Assembly: GCF_030867145.1 (NCBI RefSeq)
Contig: NC_134440.1
Location: 4,464,001 to 4,528,000 of the forward strand
DNA: 64,000 nt
Direction of reading: 5' to 3'
From: Opisthocomus hoazin
Taxonomy: Eukaryota; Chordata; Aves; Opisthocomiformes; Opisthocomidae
This document shows, piece by piece, positions 22,879-36,094 of the stretch (within the stretch, counting starts at the first letter, position 1; each line of letters opens with the position of its first letter). Under the pieces are notes generated by a model. That model was given only the letters and a program-made list of their open reading frames with translations, ran no database searches and had not been told where the DNA came from. Both the position numbers and the translations under genes were made by a program.

Positions 22879-24526
22879 TGTCCCTACTGCTATGGCAGCG
22901 CTGGCACGGGGGAATCACTCTGCTGGCTGCCTCCGCTGGGGTGGTTTAAGGTTAAAAAAAAGGCAGTTTTGGTGGCAGCAAAGGAGTGGCTGGCTGGTCG
23001 AGGATGGGTGGTATCCAGCTGCTGAGCTGAGCCTGCCCGGCCACCCCAGCAAACAGCCGGCAGCGCTCTGCTTGCAGGGTGCTCCTCTGGGTTTTCTACA
23101 CCATGCTGTAACGCGGATGCTCAGCTGGGGAGAGACGAAACACAGCGCTGGGAAAGGTCTGAGCGGGGTTACCGAGGGGGCTGGGGGGTGTGGGGAGGAA
23201 GGACCGTGGGCGCAGCGGGTGTTGGTTAGGGGTGGGTGTGCAGATTTGAGGGCTCAGCTGCCCGGCTGTGGCACGTGCCCACTTTCCGATGGTAAGGGGA
23301 GCTTTCCTGGAGGAAAGCCCAAACAAAACCCACGCGCAGATCTCCCGTGCCCAGGTACGAGGTGTCAACTGTCACCGAGCATCGCAAGATGCAGGGATAT
23401 GGCCCCAGACAATCTGTAGATGTTGCAAATAAAGTCGACAGCGTTGACAGGGAACAACTTGAGGACATCGCCTGCTGGGAGACCCCACCGGAGCTACAGG
23501 CATTGGCTGCTCTGGAGTTGTTCAATAAATTCCTGGATTTCAGGCCAGGAGAGATCGTTCAATCATCCTGACTGACCTCATCCGTCGCAGTTCCCCCCTT
23601 GCGCTGGGAATTGCGGAGCCGGGGGTTATTAGAGCCATTTCAGAGTGGTGCCCGGCGGTGCCATGGATGGGAACCCACTGCTCCGCCGCCCGCCCACCCG
23701 AACCGCGTCTCCCCGCCTGAGTCAGCTCCCGTCTTGCACGTCTCTCACTAAATCAAAGGCCTCTCATTCTCCCCGAAGGTAACGTTGTGTTGTAATCTCA
23801 GCAGGGAGCTCTTCACATCGCTCACTGTCAGGGTTTTTCTCCTTGCAGTCCCCTCACTGCATGCCAGCCCCAGCTTCGGGGACGAGTCTGGCTCCGTGTA
23901 GGTGCAGGAAGATCTCGCCCCACTGAATTGCCTATCTGGGGGGCAAAGGTCTAGTCCGAGGACATCACCCTGAACGTCACTATGGTGAGCGAGCGAGATG
24001 GGCATCCTGGGGAAGACGTGACTCTTTACCTGGATTACAGCAGGCAGTTTCTGCCCCAGTGCCTCTCACGGTCACAGAAGCCAAGAGCAAAGCGACAGAT
24101 CCTGGGGCAGACACAGGTCTGGTCCCGCTCGCAGAGGCTCTGCTGCCCCACACCATGGGCTCACCCCGACTGACACCAGCTCAGGAGGAGAATCAGGCCC
24201 ATGAGATCACTTGAAGTGTTCGATGGAGTCATCTTTCAGGTAAATAACTGGGGGTAACTGGACAACGTTTCCAAAGAAAATGGGACATTCAGACCCTGAG
24301 CAGGTGCATGGCACAACGGGGAATCCTGCCTGGACACAGGACCCGTCCTCATTCCAGCTGCACCGTGGAGATCCTCAAGGAATGCAGAAAAAAAGAACAG
24401 AGTGGCTTTGAATTAGTAGCAAGAGGATGGGACAGCAGAGCTGGGCTATGCGGGAGCCAGCATAGCAAGAGAACAAGCTGTTGTAAAACCTCAGGCCTGG
24501 GTGGCTATTGCTACGCCGAGCCCAGG

Positions 24527-24575
24527 TTTTCCTGTCCCAAAATCCCAAATCCAAATTTTCCTGTCCCAAAATCCC
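24527..24575. repeat. Short tandem duplication, 29-bp period
   Basis: TTTTCCTGTCCCAAAATCCC occurs at 24527-24546 and again at 24556-24575. Confidence 0.85.
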
Positions 24576-27500
24576 TCTGCATTTCCCAACAAGCAGTGAC
24601 AGACGCCGTGCAGGACACACGGACAGAGGGCTGTCCGTCTGCGCGGTCTCGCAGCGCCCAGCGCTGAGGATGGAGACGCTGCTCCTGCTCCCAGCCCTGC
24701 CGCTGACGCAGGGTGCAGGACCTGCTCTCGGGTACCACTCCCACTTGCTCCTCAGCTTCCCCATCCTCAAATCAGGAACAATAAATACTTTCTCCCAGCT
24801 GTATTATTCGTGCTTTAACTTTATTGATGAGCAATACGATCAGACAGGATGAGGACCCTGGTAAATGAAGCAACACAGAGCTGGAGCTCGAGGCAAGTAG
24901 AAATCTGCCCATCTGTAGCTCGAGAGTTCAAGAAACATCTCCTTAAACTGGGCTGCAATTTCATGAGTCTCTGCTCTGCACTATTTGCTTTTGCTTTATA
25001 TTGTGCTTGGAGGGCTCCAGCTAACAAGGACACTGATATTTTTACAGACTCCCGCGCGTGTGTGCCTGCGCGCTGGCTCAGGTGTCTGTCGGTCGGAATA
25101 AATTACAGAGCGGCAGCGAGAGGAAACGTTGCGTTTCATTAAAGCCCCGCTTTTCATTTGCACTGGGAGTTTCTCCGGTTAGAAGTCAAACTGCACACCC
25201 GCCACTTGCTAATTGCACTTTTCAGAATCAAAGGCTTTAGCCAAAGGGATAAATATATAAAATTGTCAGGAAGGAAACATTTTCTTCTTGAATTCCAAGT
25301 GAAAACTGAACTAATATGGACTTCTTTTGATAATAAAAGCAGCAGAAACATGTATCTGATCTCTGTGGCTAAAGGCAGCTTGAAACAGAAGTAAAAGATT
25401 CACTTCTCGGGCCAGGAAGACTGTTCTAAGTGACTGAAATTACATTAGGAAAATCATGTCCCCATTTTCTTCTGTAATTGCCTCTCGTTGTTTCAGCCTC
25501 TCTTCCAGGGAACTCCGTCACGGGGATATTTGTTCAACCACCGCTTTTTTCTCTACTTCTTAGATCATCTTGCCAAAAGGGGCACGAAGAGCATCGATGA
25601 GACAAACCACGGCGTGCGGGCATCCCAGTTGCAGGATCCCCCACGCCCCAGCCACCCACCTGCTTTATTTCCCCTTATTTCCCTTTTTCCCCCCCTTCTT
25701 TTCCCAGCCAAACCATGGCCATTCCTCACTCCTCAGGCCCTGGGACAGGGAGATGGAGGATGGAGTCACGCATTGTTAACCCCCACTTTCCTGTAGCCGC
25801 CGGTGATTTATTACGAGCAACGAGGCATGAGGACAGCGAGGCGAGGACTGGGGAGCATCTTTGCTGCGTCCCAGCTCAGGGCTGGTTAATAAGCCATGTT
25901 CAAGGGAAGGCGGGCGGGGGGGCAGTACTAATTGGGTGAGAAAGTAGAGGACATGGGGTTTTATTTATTTCATGCCTTGGTTCTTAAGGAGGAAAAATAT
26001 CTCCATTTCAGATGGGGCAGCTTGAAAGCACATCTGCAGCACGCCGGGAGAATCCAGCCTTGAGCAGAGAGGGCAGATCTGGCTCCCAGTTGCGGTTTCA
26101 GGCACTCCGGTGGATTACTGGGTGAGAGCTTCCTCCGCTGCTGCGCAAGGAAGGCAGAACCCATGCACGTGCCCCTGTGTTTCTGCATTTTCACCTGGTT
26201 TTTGGCTCATTTTTCATCATCTGGTTTCCTTTTTGCCCTAAGAATCAAGTTTAGTTCACTGATTAAAAAATAAAAAGGAAAAAAATTACATGATTACTAA
26301 ATAAATATATAATATGAATTAAAAAAAACCCTACTGGAAACTCTGCAGCTTTTTGCAAAAATGACTGTGAAATTTATGGAACGACAGCTAAATTGAATGA
26401 GATTAGGAAGAAAAGGGCCTGTCTATTTATGTGAAGAGTTTTCAGAGTTATCATAATTAATTATAACAAACATTTCGCAATGCACATTAAATCAGAGGCT
26501 TCGAGGCTTAGGCTGGTTCCTAGCGCTGCAGCTCGGGATGAGGGGCTGAGCTACCGGAGGCGTCCTCGCCGGCAGGACCTGAGCAGCCGTGTAACACTGA
26601 GCAGAATGCTACCCTGCTTTTCCACCTGAGCACCGAAACAAAGCCAGAAATGCAATAAAAAACCCTCACATAGCTTAAAAACCTGTTAGGCAGGGTTTGT
26701 TTAAAGAAGCCAGACCTGGTCTGTGTATCCCGCCAGCTCCGTGGACCGGCTGGGCTCCACGCAGCAGGGTCCGACCCAGGTGTGCGTGTGGAAATGCCTC
26801 CATCCAGGGGGGAAATAAAAGCAGGGCAGGGGCAGAAAAGCCTCGCACAGATTTGGGGGATTCAAGGAGTTAACGGTGGACTCAGCTTTACTCCTTTCCA
26901 AAGGTCTCAGTGCCTGTGCAGGGGGGATGGATGGACACTAATGACTCCAGCCCACTTGTTAAGATTTAATTAGGGACTGGTAGCTGCAGATCCGGTCCCA
27001 CCTGCAGCTCTTGGCTCTGCATAGATGTTAACTCCCAACATGCAGCAGCGCATAGAAGAGCCTTCGACTCTCCCTCTCGGCTGCCCAGACTGGAGATGGG
27101 TTGGGGCAGGATGTCACGGCAGCCCGGGAGAGGTGTACAGGCAGGAAAATTGGGGTAAACAGGTTAATGGGGAGGCATGCAAGGAAAGAGGCTCCGCAGA
27201 GCTGAATGATCCTGACCCAGAATCAGGTTTAAATCTTCCCTCTGTGGTTTTGGTGCTAAGGCAGGAGGTTCGCAGAGCCTCCTGAGCATCTCTGGCTTTG
27301 TGGCTCTCAACAGCCGAGGGCAGCAGCAGCTTTGCGCCGCTCAGATAAACGCAGAAGTTACCAAACCTGCCAAGAGAACTGAAGTGGGCAGAGGAAAGGT
27401 GAAGAAAAATCCCCTCTGCCAGGCTCCATGCACACTCTTGGGCAAGAAAATGCCAAGCTTGACACCTCACCTGCGGGGTGGTGCCAAGACTCTTGCACCT

Positions 27501-27682
27501 CTGGACAGAGGCAGGAATTTGAGGTAAATCATCCCGATTTGAGCAGAGCCCGTCCCCCAGCACAGAGGGCAGCCGGCTCCCTCCTGGCCTGTCCACAAGG
27601 GCTTTTTGCACTCATCTTTAAACCCTCCCCGGGTTTTTAAGAGATATTACCTGGGGGCTTGCTTGTTTCCTGAAGCAAAGGA

Positions 27683-28006
27683 ACTCTACAGCTCCCTGAC
27701 AGGAGGGTGTAGTGAGGCGGGGGTTGCTCTCTTCTCCCAGGTAACCAGCTACAGGACAAGAGGCAATGGCCTCAAATTGCGTCAGGGGAGGTTTAGATTG
27801 GATATGAGGAAAAATTTCTTTACTGAAAGAGCGGTCAGACATTGGACCAGGCTGCCCAGGGCAGTGGGGCAGTCCCCATTCCTGGAGGGGTTCAAACACT
27901 GCGTGGATGTGGCCCTTGGGGACATGGTTTAGCAGGCATGGGGGTGATGGGGTGACAGCTGGACTTGATGATCTTGGAGGCCTTTTCCAACCTATGATTC
28001 TATGAA
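27683..28006 (+). mobile_element. CR1 LINE, 5'-truncated 3' end
   Basis: The sequence follows the CR1 3' end: CTCTACAGCTCCCTGACAGG, then CAGGACAAGAGGCAATGGCC, the GGTTTAGATTGGATATGAGG and AAATTTCTTTACTGAAAG blocks, GACATGGTTTAGCAGG, and the tail CCAACCTATGATTCTATGA. It retains the C-terminal end of ORF2 (frame with [21 protein letters not shown]) and the short 3' UTR. CR1 copies are typically 5'-truncated and end in ATTCTATGA-type octamers without poly-A, as here. It is not mobile on its own. Confidence 0.93.
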
Positions 28007-28902
28007 AGGCTAAAAAAACCATAAGAACACTCAGGCCAGGTTTCCTCATCCTGGTACAGGGACCCCGGTCCCAAGCATCCTCCCAGGGCCAGCCCTGCTC
28101 AGCACCAATTCAGCGTTGCCCATCCTGCCTGCCTCTCACCAGCAGCTTGTGTTCCCATCGAGCTTTCCCAGCCCAAAAGACGAAGGGGAATAAACCCAGT
28201 GAGAGTCCACACACCTCTCCCAGGCACAAGCCTCTTGCTCTGACTGATGCACGAGGATCTCCTCCAGCAGTGCTCACTCCAGCCCTACAACCAGGAGTAG
28301 CTCAGCACCGCAGTGCCCGGGGCTGTTCTAGGTCCCAGATGCAGCAGGGCTGATCCTGCCACATCGCACGGATGCAGCGGTGTCCTCGCAACGAGCCAGG
28401 GGCTTGGTGTGCTACTGCTCCTCACTGTCTCCTGGCATCCCCCAAGTCTCCTTGAGCAGTTGGCCCAGTGACAGCGGGAGGTGGTTGGTCAGGCTTATCT
28501 TGGCACTAACCAGAGGCATTTTTTATTATTACAGCACCATCCCAATCACCAGCCCGTCCCGGGCTGCAATTACCCACCAGGTACAACTGAGACAGATGCA
28601 GGGGCATGACCACAGCTTGCAAAAAAAAGGGGCACAAGGGACCCCCATGGCACCCTGGTCACCCCACAGCACCCAGTGACCCCAAGGGAAACACAGCCCC
28701 CGGGTGCAGCGTCCCTGCGCCGGCAGCGTCCTGCGGCCGTGGCCCTGCTCCAAATGGACTCTTGTCCCACTGCTGATTTGCGACTGCCTGCAGGCCTCCG
28801 TCCACGGTGCCAGCAGGTAAATCATTACAAGTTTCTGTGCTTTCAGCAAAAAGGAGAAAGGAAAGGAAGGTGGAATAATAATTAAAAAAATCCTCCTACC
28901 CG

Positions 28903-28925
28903 CCCCCCCCCCCCCCCCCCCCCCC
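28903..28925. repeat. C23 homopolymer
   Basis: There is an uninterrupted run of 23 C (G on the minus strand). It can form G-quadruplex or i-motif structures and is a frequent site of length error in sequencing and assembly. Confidence 0.9.
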
Positions 28926-31900
28926 GCAAGGTAATAAACTGCTGTGGAGCCGTGGCTGATGCTGGCTCCTGCACCGGGAGGGATGCAAAGGGCACCCAGC
29001 ACCCGTTACTGATGCACTGCAACACTGAGAGCAGGGTGAGACCTCTCTGGGTGGGATGTGGGACCCCCCACCCCACCACCAGCAAACACAGCACCAGGAG
29101 AGCTGAAATTATCCTGGGTTTTAGGGCATTGCTCAACAAACGGGTTGATGTGGCCCGCGCTTTCCCTCGACTTTGGTAACGTGGAATCATTTTATTTCCA
29201 CAGCACTAAGTGATTCGGGTTTGGCTTCCAACACTAAAATACATATTTTAATTTAATATGCATAACAGGCTTGATATTATAATCCACAGAGCTTGTCCAA
29301 ACAACGTGCTTTAACCATTCAGGGAAAACAATTGTGCAGAGCCCGGAAGGAAATCCCAAAATTCCAGCTGCATGCTCCAGTAGTGACCATTGACAAAAAT
29401 ATTCGTGAAGTGTATTGCAATTTTTGGCCCCTTTGGTGAAGCCCAGGGGACAGAAGGTCAAACTGGGGACAGACAGACAAGGGCCAGGATGGCCCAGGGC
29501 ATTTTTCCAGCATGATTTACCATTTCCAGCGTTTCCCTGCGCTGCAGCGGTGAAGCGAGTGGCTCGATGGCATCAGTGGTGCCGGTAAAAGGAGCGGAGT
29601 TGTCCCTCCTACAGCCCGATGCTGGACCAAGTCCCAGCTTCGCAGATCAGAGGGGCATGGATTAAAAATGCTCGTTTTGGTGCAGGATTTAAGCAAGGTC
29701 ATGAATTCAGCTGCCAGCCAAGGGTGCCCAGCTGGGACGCACAGGACCACCAGAAAAAAGACAAGAAACAGAGTTCGATTCCTCCCCAGATCAGGAACTA
29801 CCTCAATATTGCATAGGAAAAAAAAACCCACACAAAAAACAAGTTATGCCAATGCAATTCCACTGAAAATTTTTACTTAATCTGCTGCCATGATTGAGCC
29901 AGATGGATAAAATTAAACCGACTGGGGAAGAGCCACATGTGCTTTTCTTCATTTGCAACCTATATACCAAGTCAGTCTTCCTGCATATATTATGAAACAC
30001 AAATCTTCATGCTTTCAGAGCCCAGAAATAAAGAAATAATGGCATAGAATTAATATAAATATTGTGGGAAATCATGTTTCCTGTCATTTAAAGATGAAAT
30101 CTTTATACAACAGAAAAGCTGGCAGGTCCATCACAGTGCTGCTGGTTGAAGAAAGAAAAAATCATTAGGCAGGACCCAGGAATCATGAGACTGATGTGAA
30201 ATCATTACATTTTGAAAATGGAGATTAAATCGCACCCTTTGATACGCGTCCCGCACTCCCACGCTGCGTGTCAGCGCAGCGGCAACAGGGTCCGCAGGGA
30301 TTCTTGGTGGGTAAACCCGAGGCTTGTGCTTGTATCTGAAAAGCTGTGGTTTTGCACTGTCGCTTCAAATGCTGGGTTAAATATATATATTTTTGTGTGC
30401 AGGTATATATATACGTATACATAATTGCTCTCCCAGGCTTTCCCCACCACCCCATCCTCGCGGGGTCTGGGGAGGTTGATAGAGACATCCCTGCCTCCCC
30501 TTCCAGGCAGCAAATCCATTACGTAAATGAAGCTGCCTTTGACTCATCAGCCTGTACCTTTTATGCATTTTGGCAGAGGAACATCATTGACTCATATCAT
30601 AAATCAAATATTTCTCCCCGCAAAGCTCCAGCCAGGCTTTGAACGCTTTCATTAGGGTTTGGGGACACCCTGTCCCAGCCCGCCGGGCTCGGACCCAAAT
30701 CCTCCCCTCCCAATTGCATTAGCAGAGGGGAAAGCAGTGAGGGCTCAAGTCAGCCCTGGGGGTGGGCGAGTTGGGGACAGGGCTGTCCCCCTTTCAAAAT
30801 GACTTCTGCTGTGGCGTGGTTGGGACCAGGCAATGTGCAAAGGGGAGGTTGTAGGTGCAGAGACCCCAGAGCCCCCCAGTTTTTTGCATGGGCACCCAGG
30901 GGGGGCAGAGTCCACCCTCATACTGGGGTGGCTCTGACCAGCTTATTTTGGCACACCCTGCCTCATTTTCCTCCTTTCTAAAATGCCCCTGCTGCTGTTA
31001 ATATCGATAATTGATTTTTGACGTGTTCAGATGAAAAATAAAAATTAAAAATTAGACAAGTGCAGGAAATCACTGGAGAAGCAAAGTCAGGAGGGCTCTG
31101 TAACCGTAGCCAGCCCCTCTCAGCCCACCTCGCCTTTCTGTCTGCAGCAATAGCCGTCCCTCATCCATCACCCTGACTGCACAAGAGCCTTCTCCAGCCT
31201 TCGCACCTCCTCCTGGGAGGGGCTGCTGTGCCGTTTCTGCTTAATCCTGCAGCTGGAGGGGAGGTTCTCACAGACTGCTTTGTGGCATTGAATTCTTCCT
31301 GGAAAATCGCCCCCAGGTCATTTCCCAGGTCCATATTGACGGAGTGGAGAGTATGGAAGAGAAGCTCCAGCATGGATTGGACACCAAGCAGGGAGCAAAC
31401 ACCCCTGTGATGGCAGAGTGGGACCGGGGACTTCCCTGACCCAGCACCCCTTTTTGGAGGATCACCCCTGCTTGGAGGATCGCCATCACCTGCGTTTGCA
31501 GCAGCAGACTCCAGACATTTGCTCTTCTCCCCTTGCCCGCTGAAGATGGAGCAGCCAAGGCCATCGCATCGCTGTACCCAGAACTGAGCATGCAGCGTCC
31601 CTCTATAAGCACGGAAGGCAACGGGTGCCTCTGCCAGGACCAGAGCAGCCACTGTTAGAGGCTCCCTTAGGAAAATTCCAGCCCAAGGCTCTAAAAGCAA
31701 GTTAGGGACAGGAAAAAAAAACAAATGAATTTAACAAGAGCTTAATTGGATTCTCCACAGTGGGGAAAGCGTCTGCTTCCCAGCAAATGCTCCCCGCAGC
31801 AGCTGATGAGTCAACCCACTCTCCCAGTTACACCAGTGGGGTGGGGGCAGGTCTCTCCTTGCATGACCACAGCCTGGGACATGTCCTTGTGTCCCCACCA

Positions 31901-32949
31901 AGCCTGGCCAAGCCAAAACCCATGGGGTGATGGGCAGGTGGGTGCTGCAATAGGAGCATCTTGTGAGCACCAAGCCAGGCAGCCCGATGGAAACCCGAGG
32001 AGCAAGAAAGGAACTGAAAGAGATGGGAAATAAAACCCGGACCTGAAACCATCCTCTGCACCCCCTGGCCATAGGGTCAGGCACAAGAAGGGGCGGTGTT
32101 TGTCTTTGAATCCTTCACACAGCTCCAAGCCGTAGCTGCTAATTACAGCCAGGGCCAAAACCTGCCCCCACAGAAAATGTGACCCCTCGGATGAGCATGA
32201 GTCCCCACAGACAAGGAGACAGCCACAGCTGGGTCCCACTGGTGTGTCCCTGCAGATGGGATTTACTGTCACCCGTGGGGCTGCGCCAGCCCTTACCCCT
32301 GCAGCTCCTGGTCTCTCCCAGACACCATCAGCCCCCTCCATCACTGCCCCACTCTTAGCCGTGCCTCCAACCAACCTCTCCCAACCAGGACAGCTTTGCT
32401 GCCTTGTGCTCCCCCTGATTGACCCAAACCAGCTACAAATAAAAAAATCTATGGAGCAAAGCTGCATTAAATCAATGAGCCAATGTGCCTGCTGCTAAGA
32501 TAAGCACAGCTACTGGGGTCTCTCGCTCCGTCATTAGTGCTGGAGGATTCTCAGAGCCAGAAAACCCGGGGAGACTCATTAGGAGAAGCGGCACTTCTGG
32601 CTGGATTTACTGAGAGTCTCTCTCCAGCCTCCATGTGCCCCTTTCTCGCTGCAGGAAGCCCTGCCCTTGCTCTGATCTAGTATGCAGCGTGCGGAGCCTA
32701 TAAGGCTTTCAAAAATAACATGCTATTAAAATAGTTTTAATCAGAATTCCTCCAGCCAAGGCACAGCAGCCAGAGATCTTGCTGTCTTTGGCAGAAAGGA
32801 GCTTGGAGAAATTAAGCAATGATGGGAGGAAGTGATTTCAAAAAGCCCAACTGTATCTCACTCCATCAAGATGGACCTGGAGTTTTTCATGAGGTTCAGA
32901 CTCAGGAGGAGAAACCCAGCCTGGCTGTAAGAACAAATTTAGATTAAGA

Positions 32950-33042
32950 GACGAAGATTCAACTGTGGCTCCTGTCTCTGCCAAAGGTTTTCTCTATGAG
33001 CTTGGGCAGGTCAAGTAATTTCTCCAGGCCTTGAGTCCCCAG
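32950..33042 (+). mobile_element. MIR-like ancient SINE relic
   Basis: The order GTCTCTGCCA, GAGCTTGGGCAGGTCAAGTA, TTTCTCCAGGCCTTGAGTCC matches the MIR core (CTGCCA, GACCTTGGGCAAGTCACTTA, CCTCTCTGAGCCTCAGTTTCC). It is old and diverged, as MIR copies in birds are. Confidence 0.55.
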
Positions 33043-34910
33043 CAATCAAAAAAGGTTTTGTTACCCTTTTCTGCCCTGCCTCCCCCTTTGGAGTCAAGGC
33101 CATCTCAGGGTGTTTGCAGAGCAAAGTTTTGATCTCAGCGTTACAATGAAAATAAGGAGGAGAAATTGCCTCTGTGCCAAAAGCACAAGGGTAGGCTGTT
33201 GTGCAAGGACCTGGCAGGACCCCTTCAGAAATGAATCCTGAAGGCTGAATTTTAAGGAGCAATCCTTAGGTTTGGTGATTCCAGTTCTCCTTTGGCACCT
33301 GGGGAGCTCAGCAAGACCAGGACCCATCTTGGGGGTCAGTGTCCAAGAGCAGCAGATTCTTCAAAACCTCATTTCAGTCAATGTGGCAAGAGCTTCACAC
33401 ACAATAAGGCTTTTTGGAGTCTCCTCTGTATGAAGATACATTCAGCAAGGTCAACCTCCAAGTCATTGACTTTGGGATGAAATCTAGACCAGAGCATGGC
33501 CACTGATGGTCTCTCGCTGGAGAGCAAGGCTCTACCTTGGTTTCTTGTCTGAAATCCAGTTTTGCTTATTGTTGTCTGCATATCTACCCCTTTTGAGAAA
33601 AAACAGACCTGTAGCATCTCCAGAAAGCCACCCTCATTGCTGCCCAAAGCATGAGGCCAGCCCCAACTCAGCCCTCTACCAGCAACACCACATGGATGTG
33701 TCCACTGGCCAGCGGAGACTCCAGATGCTGGTTTTGGTTCTTAGGGGATTAACTTGGGTGTGAGAAGCTGCAAGTCCCATCTGGATGGTTTTTGCAGCCT
33801 TTGTGATTTTTTTTTTTTAAAGTCTCACCTGTGTCATGTCTGGATTCTCCAGGGTCTCGTAGGGACACTGCCATAAAACTGCACTCAGCCGTGGCACCAA
33901 GAGCAGCTGGGGCAGTGGGAGAACCAGCCTGTCCAGAGGATCTGGTGCAAGTCCTCAATAGCAGCACTGAAGACTTTTATGCTCCTCAGGCTCCCCTAAG
34001 CCTGTAGGAACACAAAAATGAGCGTAAATTGTGATTAGAGCCACTGACAGACACCCCATGCTGAAGAAATCCAGGCTCCCTGGCCTGGGGAATGGGGCAT
34101 TTTAGAGACATCTTTTAAATTAGAGAAGTGTTTTAACTATCCTCTGGCTGAGGGTAGTTAATTTGCCAGAGCAGGCTGAGATCTTGTTTTATTAAAGAAG
34201 GCATTAACCTTCTCCCCATGAAAGCCAAAACCACTGTGCACAGAGCAACCTGTCCATGGTGGCTGGTGGAGGGAGGAGGAGGGTGAGGGGTCCCCAGAAG
34301 CCATTCAAATCCCTGGAGAAATATTTGGGAGTGGAGACCTGGAGCACACGGCAGCCTGAGCACGAGTGCATTCACTTCAAAAAGAAAACAGAAGGTTTAC
34401 AGCCAAGAGAAACAGGCAAACAATGAATGGACGCGTTGAAAAAAGCCAATGAAAGCCAGAAGTTTGGGATTACTTGAATAACCTTAAAATACACTTCTTA
34501 AAAATTCATAAATGGCTATGAATTGGTCTTTTTGTTCAGTTTCAGCAGCCCTGAGGCATGTGATGGTGCTGCCCATTCCCATCCCAAACACAGAGCGGGC
34601 TTCCCCAACTGCCTCCTCGCTCTGCAGGAAAAAATGGGGCTCAGCCCTCACTTCCCACCCGCTGCAAAAATCCCTTCCCCATGCACACCTCCAGGCTGCC
34701 ACAGCCCAGTCCTCCCAGTTTAACAGCCCTGAAACCAAGTGCCAACCACCAGTGCAATGCTTTGCTGGACAGACATCATCTCCAGGAGGTTTCTGCCCAT
34801 CACCGTGTGGTAACTTACCTTCACAGCCCCAGATTTAATTAAAGTAAAATATCCCATGCTAACAGGAGCCTTGTTGTCTTCCAGGGTTGCCTCAATTATA
34901 AAATAAATTG

Positions 34911-35075
34911 CATTTCTATTGCTCCTTTCATCCTTGGATCTCAAAGTGTTTTACAAGCGTTAATTAATTTAGCTTTCAAATAGCCTTTCCCTCTGATGTC
35001 ATAAAAATTTAATAAACAGGTAGTGGAAGAGGCAGGGACCTGCTCTGGGGCACGTGGCAGGTCACCAACTGCGGA
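34911..35075 (+). mobile_element. Ancient amniote SINE-like repeat relic
   Basis: CCTTTCATCCTTGGATCTCA, AAGTGTTTTACAAGCGTTAA and then GGAAGAGGCAGGGACCTGCT with GGCAGGTCAC follow the order of an old amniote repeat. That repeat contains a CTTTCATCCAAGGATCTCAAAG block followed by a MIR-type GAGGCA...GGTCAC block. The spacing fits over about 165 bp. The family name is uncertain. Confidence 0.5.
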
Positions 35076-36094
35076 GGGAAAACCCCCAAACTCCAGAGAT
35101 TTCAAGACACGAGGGTGTCAAAAAAAGAGGAAAAAAATGTGAAATATAGATCTGAGCATCATGATATCCATTCCCCCTTTGGGACCCTGGAGCCCCCCAC
35201 GGCCGCGTGCCGGCAAGTGGAATCGCTGCTGGGGAAGGGGGAAACCCAGGCTGGGAGTGTCGGGAGCTGTTACGGCACATGACATATTGAAGGAATTAAA
35301 ACACATTTAGGGAAATCTCCAAATAGGGTTTTTTTTCCTTTTTTTTTTTAGCTTTAAAGAATAACACTGTGTCTCAAGCTGTGGTAATGTATTCAGGCAA
35401 CACAACTGAGTCAGAGCTAATTGAATTTAAAAGCAGGTATTACATCTGTGCCTTCGGAGTGGGTACATCCTGAAAATCACTTCAGTGATGAAGTGTTTTA
35501 CCCAACTACTACTTAATCTTTTTACATAGAAAGCAGAATTAACCCCGCTGCGCAGTCTTCATTAAGGAAGCCAAATGAAGTTACCTGGTGAGGTTCAAAT
35601 ATGCTGCAAGTGGTAGAACTTCCGTTGAAGTTTCTGAAATCCAGAGGGACTTTTTTTTTGTTAAATCCTGCAAAGTGGTTTAAACCAGGTCAGTTATCTG
35701 GGTCCTGTTTTACTTTTCTTCATTAAATCCAGGAGCAAATAAGCACACCTGGCCCTGTGTATAAATACATATATGACTAGAGAAATAGGTCAGCTTCCCA
35801 CACCCCTCTCCCTGGCACCAGCCATCCCCACCCACTTTCCCCCATTCCTATCCCATTTTCTCTTGCCCTCCAGACTGTCTCCCTCTCTCCAGAAGTGAGG
35901 TTAAAAAAAATTAAATGGAGAGAATGTGGCCTGAAAACTCCAAAAATAACCCATGGCTCCCCCACAGTAGCACTGAGCATCGTCCAGAGCCCCCCTGCTC
36001 TCCCTCTGCAGCTGGATGGGTACCAGGGCAGGTCAGCAACCCTGAGGCTACAAGACATTAACTCTTCACAGATGGAACAATAGCCCATAGCTTC

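Larger units (their letters stand above)
18613..27682. other. Non-coding DNA with no supported gene
   Basis: The longest frame (21968-22789, 273 codons) is GC-driven, with a composition and overlap typical of chance. Listed separately within it are an old CR1/L3-like scrap near 20500-20580, a GT-rich Z-DNA-type tract and a 29-bp tandem repeat. AT-rich stretches at 24860-25400 and 26260-26510 look like possible conserved regulatory DNA. A T16 tract lies at 21371-21386. Confidence 0.5.

Noticed and set aside
23340-23575. 74-codon frame at 23347-23571 with a hydrophilic, gene-like composition
   Set aside because: No homology is recognised, no splice sites fit, and the length is within chance for this base composition.
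24670-24852. Frame beginning METLLLLPALPLTQG that looks like a signal peptide
   Set aside because: A Leu-rich start alone is weak. The frame ends soon after with no family motif, and no partner exon is seen.
33360-33480. Zinc-finger-like string QCGKSFTHNKAF...MKIHS
   Set aside because: It resembles a C2H2 finger, but the first Cys and first His are missing, spacing is off, and there is no second finger nearby.
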